Assembly (NCBI GenBank): GCA_024694785.1
Contig: JAILJL010000199.1
Coordinates: 1-17,177, forward strand
Source: Lachnospiraceae bacterium
GTDB lineage: Bacteria; Bacillota; Clostridia; Lachnospirales; Lachnospiraceae
DNA length: 17,177 nt
Direction: 5' to 3'
Part shown: piece by piece, positions 15,101 to 17,177 of the stretch
How the letters are laid out: each line of letters begins with the position of its first letter
How positions within the stretch are numbered: the stretch's first letter is position 1
The notes under the pieces: model-generated
Told to the model about the DNA's origin: nothing
Database searches by the model: none
What the model saw: only the letters and a program-made list of their open reading frames with translations
Made by a program: the position numbers and the translations under genes

Positions 15101-16650
15101 TCTACAATTCTATACGGAATCGGGACATTCGGATTGACAAAAGTTGAAAATCTGTCGGTTATAACACCGTTAATGACCTTAACGGCACCAATCTCTATAA
15201 TCTTATCATTCGCAGCAGAAAGGCCTGTTGTCTCAAGGTCAAATACCACATACTCGCCGTTTAACGGCTGATTCTTCGAGTTAACAGCAATACCAAGGGT
15301 ATCATCGACAATATAACCTTCCATTCCGTATATTATCTTGAAATCCGCATCTTTATAATGATCTTTTATATGATGAAATGCCAGGGGAAATGCCTGTACA
15401 TTGCCATGGTCCGTGATGGCGAATGCCTTATGGCCATAACTTACAACTCTATCCATGATATCTTCTACCGCAGAGACACCATCCGAATCGCTCATTTTGG
15501 TGTGACAATGAAGCTCGACGCGTTTTTCTACCGCGTTATCAATTCTCGGAACGCGGAAGTCGAAGCTTTTCTTAATTCCGGTGATGTGCGATAAAGAAAG
15601 CTCATGAGAATAAGGATCCATTGCAACCATCCCCTTAAGCTTATAAAAGCTCTTTACCTTAAGTGCTTCTTCAATCCCGGCTTTATCATCAGGTTTTACA
15701 AAAAGCTTAAATGATATAGTATCCGTAAAATCGGTAATATTATATATTATTATAAAATTGCCGGTCTTCCTAAGCTCTCTCGACTCGGCGGAAACTATCA
15801 TTCCTCTTATGACAATTTCCACATTCTCGCCTTCTATATCCACAATATTGATATGCTCTTCTTCAAAATCGCGACCGTATATAACATCCGGATTATTACT
15901 CTTTGATATGGTTCTTTCTCTGAAATTCCCCTTATCATTTTTGAAAGAGTGCTTTGATTCTTTATTCTCTGCAGTATTTTCCTGCTTTTTAACCACTTTG
16001 TTCATATCATCGTTATCAAAGCTTGCCACATCGTTTTTATTCGCAAATGTTATTGCATCGTCATTAACCTTTTCAAGAACCTTCTCGATCTTCATTACCT
16101 TCTCGCGAAGCATTGCGTCCTTTTTAAGATTGGACAATTCATAGTCAACTTCATAATAATCGACATCATAATTAACGTTAAGATTTGCGCGCTTTTTAAA
16201 GACCATATCCATGTACTCGACTATTTTCTCGTACATTTCCTCTGCAATAACGGTCTTTGGAAGCGATATTATCATTTCATTCGGGGAATTAAATGATACT
16301 TTACTCTCATCAAGAACAGAGCTTAGAATAACCTCCGTATTTCTAAGCTCAAGACTCATACTGTCTTTATATTCATTATAGAACGATTCTGCCGTGTACT
16401 GACTCGAAAGCCTGAATGTCTCGTTTATCCTGACAGATGCTTCGGGATTCCCGGCATATATCGTATTCTTGATTATTCTTTCCAATTCATATATTGATTT
16501 CTTATCAATTATATGATGGGATTCTATATATATTCTGATTAAGGTAAAAGCTTTATTCGCCGCAACCTTTGAGACCTCGACGTCTTTTACCATCATCATC
16601 AGATCATCAGCCAATTTGATATTGGGAAATACATCCAAAAACAGATTCAT
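12175..16650 (-). CDS. polC: DNA polymerase III alpha subunit, PolC type
   Basis: PolC is the replicative polymerase of Firmicutes, with built-in proofreading. The 1491-residue protein shows, in order: N-terminal domain (about 1-195), charged low-complexity linker (about 196-265), OB fold (about 268-360), PHP domain part 1 (HCH at 381-383, TDHG at 413-416, E444), the inserted DEDD exonuclease (D471, E473 in FDLETTG; H551/D556 in AHNAAFD; H609 and D614 in HHRAVDDA), PHP part 2 (CDVHYLD about 783), then the polymerase core: VGSRGSVGSSFVATM, a zinc-binding set (C955, C958, C977, C984, C987), catalytic PDIDLNFSG (D1013, D1015), RTTGQHPGG and LDILGHDDP (D1138). All key residues are intact. Its ATG overlaps the ispG stop by one base, with GGAG nine bases upstream, so coupling is likely. 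No terminator is visible at its 3' end. Confidence 0.98.
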   Translation of the reverse strand: MNLFLDVFPNIKLADDLMMMVKDVEVSKVAANKAFTLIRIYIESHHIIDKKSIYELERIIKNTIYAGNPEASVRINETFRLSSQYTAESFYNEYKDSMSLELRNTEVILSSVLDESKVSFNSPNEMIISLPKTVIAEEMYEKIVEYMDMVFKKRANLNVNYDVDYYEVDYELSNLKKDAMLREKVMKIEKVLEKVNDDAITFANKNDVASFDNDDMNKVVKKQENTAENKESKHSFKNDKGNFRERTISKSNNPDVIYGRDFEEEHINIVDIEGENVEIVIRGMIVSAESRELRKTGNFIIIYNITDFTDTISFKLFVKPDDKAGIEEALKVKSFYKLKGMVAMDPYSHELSLSHITGIKKSFDFRVPRIDNAVEKRVELHCHTKMSDSDGVSAVEDIMDRVVSYGHKAFAITDHGNVQAFPLAFHHIKDHYKDADFKIIYGMEGYIVDDTLGIAVNSKNQPLNGEYVVFDLETTGLSAANDKIIEIGAVKVINGVITDRFSTFVNPNVPIPYRIVDLTGISDEMVINAETIEEVLPKFMEFVGDAVLVAHNAAFDTGFINAKLADIGVSRNFTIVDTISMARCLIPTISKYTLDHVAKTLKISLDNHHRAVDDAECTAEVFIKLSNRLKDAGLNTLDEANAFARDDEASIRKLPHYHIIFLAKNETGRVNLYRIVSESHLKYYNRVPCIPKSFVEKHREGIIIGAACIEGELGQALVRNKSDSEIANIVSFYDYLEVQPVANNMFMIRGDKKVYDTVEDLRDINRKIVKLGEQFNKPVCATCDVHYLDPEDEIYRRIILVGKGFADEDSALYLRTTEEMLEEFSYLGAKKAEEVVIKNTNMIADMCEYIEPVRPDKCPPVIPNSDAMLREICYHKAHSMYGEELPKIVAERLERELNSIIGNGYAVMYIIAQKLVWKSVEDGYLVGSRGSVGSSFVATMAGITEVNPLSPHYYCKACHYSDFDSVEVKAYAGMAGCDMPDKICPKCGAKLMKDGFDIPFETFLGFEGDKEPDIDLNFSGEYQTKAHKYTEVIFGEGQTFRAGTIGTLADKTAYGLVKKYYEDHGIHKREAEINRLLLGCVGVRRTTGQHPGGIVVLPIGEDINSFTPIQHPADDITSDIITTHFEYHSIDHNLLKLDILGHDDPTMVRRLQDLSGVDPMNIPFDDQKVMSLFKNTDALGITPEQIDGCQTGSLGLPEFGTDFVIQMLLDAKPQCFSDLIRISGLSHGTDVWLNNAQDLILAGTATISTAICTRDDIMTYLIHKGLDPEMSFKIMEDVRKGKVAKGASKKWDEWKQEMIDHDVPEWYIDSCNKIKYMFPRAHAAAYVMMAWRIAYWKVYYPLCYYAAYFSIRAELDYELMCQGEDKLRFFMNSLKNKDNPTAKEKDMLKDMRSVLEMYARGYEFMKLDIYKAHPRDVTIIDGKLMPPISSVSGLGGVVADNISEAAKNGPFLSKDDFKSRAKVGASTIELLDELGIIDLPESNQLSLFDLV

Positions 16651-17177
16651 TAACTTTCACTCCAATGATCAAGTTCATATTTAAGTGTATTTACGAATTC
16701 TTCTTCTTTGATCTTACGTATAATCTCTCCGTGTTTGATAAGAAGCCCCTCTCCCTTGCCACCTGCAATCGCAAGATCTGCTTCTGCTGCTTCACCCGGT
16801 CCGTTAACCACACATCCCATTACGGCTACTTTAATATCATAATCGTAATTCATAATAAGTTTCTCAACATCATTAGCAAGGGCAATAAGATTAATCTCGG
16901 TTCTTCCGCATGTAGGACAAGACACAAGCTCTATACCGCCTTTTCTTAATCCCAAAGTCCTAAGTATTGTTCTGGCGGATATTATTTCATTAATCGGATC
17001 ACCCGTAAGAGATACCCTTATGGTATCTCCGATTCCCTGTGATAATATCAATCCGAGACCGATACCCGACTTAATATTACCCGAAGACAAAGTTCCCGGT
17101 TCGGTTATTCCGACATGAAGCGGGTATATCGTCTTGTCGGCTATTAATTCATGCGCTTTTACACACATCATAACATC
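16650..17177 (-). CDS. ispG: 4-hydroxy-3-methylbut-2-enyl diphosphate synthase IspG, C-terminal part (cut by window edge)
   Basis: IspG (GcpE) is the iron-sulfur enzyme of the MEP isoprenoid pathway that converts MEcPP to HMBPP. The last 175 codons are present; the frame is open to the right edge, so the first methionine in the window is internal. Visible are PLHVGITEPGTL, GIGLGLILSQGIGDTIRVSL, ELVSCPTCGRTEINL and VMGCVVNGPGEAAEADLAIA. The three cysteines (CPTC and GC) and the glutamate of NGPGE are the known ligands of the 4Fe-4S cluster. It ends in TAATG shared with polC. An ispG-polC pair is common in Clostridia. Confidence 0.96.
   Translation of the reverse strand, partial: DVMMCVKAHELIADKTIYPLHVGITEPGTLSSGNIKSGIGLGLILSQGIGDTIRVSLTGDPINEIISARTILRTLGLRKGGIELVSCPTCGRTEINLIALANDVEKLIMNYDYDIKVAVMGCVVNGPGEAAEADLAIAGGKGEGLLIKHGEIIRKIKEEEFVNTLKYELDHWSES

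Noticed and set aside
1..17177. Search for CRISPR arrays, insertion sequences, prophage or defence genes.
   Set aside because: No regularly spaced repeats, transposase, integrase or other mobile or defence gene is seen; the tandem repeats found are inside infB and nusA coding sequence.

Overview
The window is a core housekeeping stretch from a low-GC Gram-positive bacterium of the class Clostridia, most like Lachnospiraceae. Four things point there: a PolC-type replicative polymerase with an internal exonuclease, the block rimP-nusA-ylxR-ylxQ-infB-rbfA-nrnA-truB-ribF, an infC-rpmI-rplT operon with an AUU start and an L20-type attenuator leader, and a DUF5050-like envelope protein. This assignment rests on gene content and protein character; no database search was possible.

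Layout, from the right end. On the minus strand, the 3' part of ispG (isoprenoid synthesis) runs into polC with a one-base stop/start overlap. Convergent to polC, and overlapping its stop by 4 bases, is a plus-strand membrane-anchored beta-propeller-like protein (DUF5050-like) with its own near-consensus promoter. Next come a minus-strand Cof-type HAD phosphatase and a plus-strand PHP-domain phosphoesterase, which converge on one strong bidirectional hairpin. A roughly 315-base divergent intergenic region then carries the promoter and attenuator leader of infC-rpmI-rplT (minus), followed by tRNA-Glu(CUC) and a strong terminator.

The left half is the nusA-infB operon on the minus strand: a rimP promoter and leader hairpin, then rimP, nusA, rnpM (ylxR), ylxQ, infB, rbfA, nrnA, truB and the start of ribF, tightly packed with short gaps or overlaps. 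These genes cover ribosome maturation (RimP, RbfA), transcription elongation and antitermination (NusA), translation initiation (IF2, and IF3 next door), RNA-binding accessory proteins (RnpM, YlxQ), nano-RNA and pAp turnover (NrnA), tRNA pseudouridylation (TruB) and FMN/FAD synthesis (RibF).

I see no prophage, insertion sequence, CRISPR array, defence island or biosynthetic cluster, and no evidence of a novel multigene system. The points worth a second look are small: similar 5' hairpin elements in the rimP and infC leaders, a heptad-repeat acidic tail on NusA whose DNA also carries the rnpM start in another frame, repeats in IF2, a DUF5050-like protein overlapping polC tail to tail, and separation of polC from rimP by the infC/tRNA/PHP/HAD cluster.
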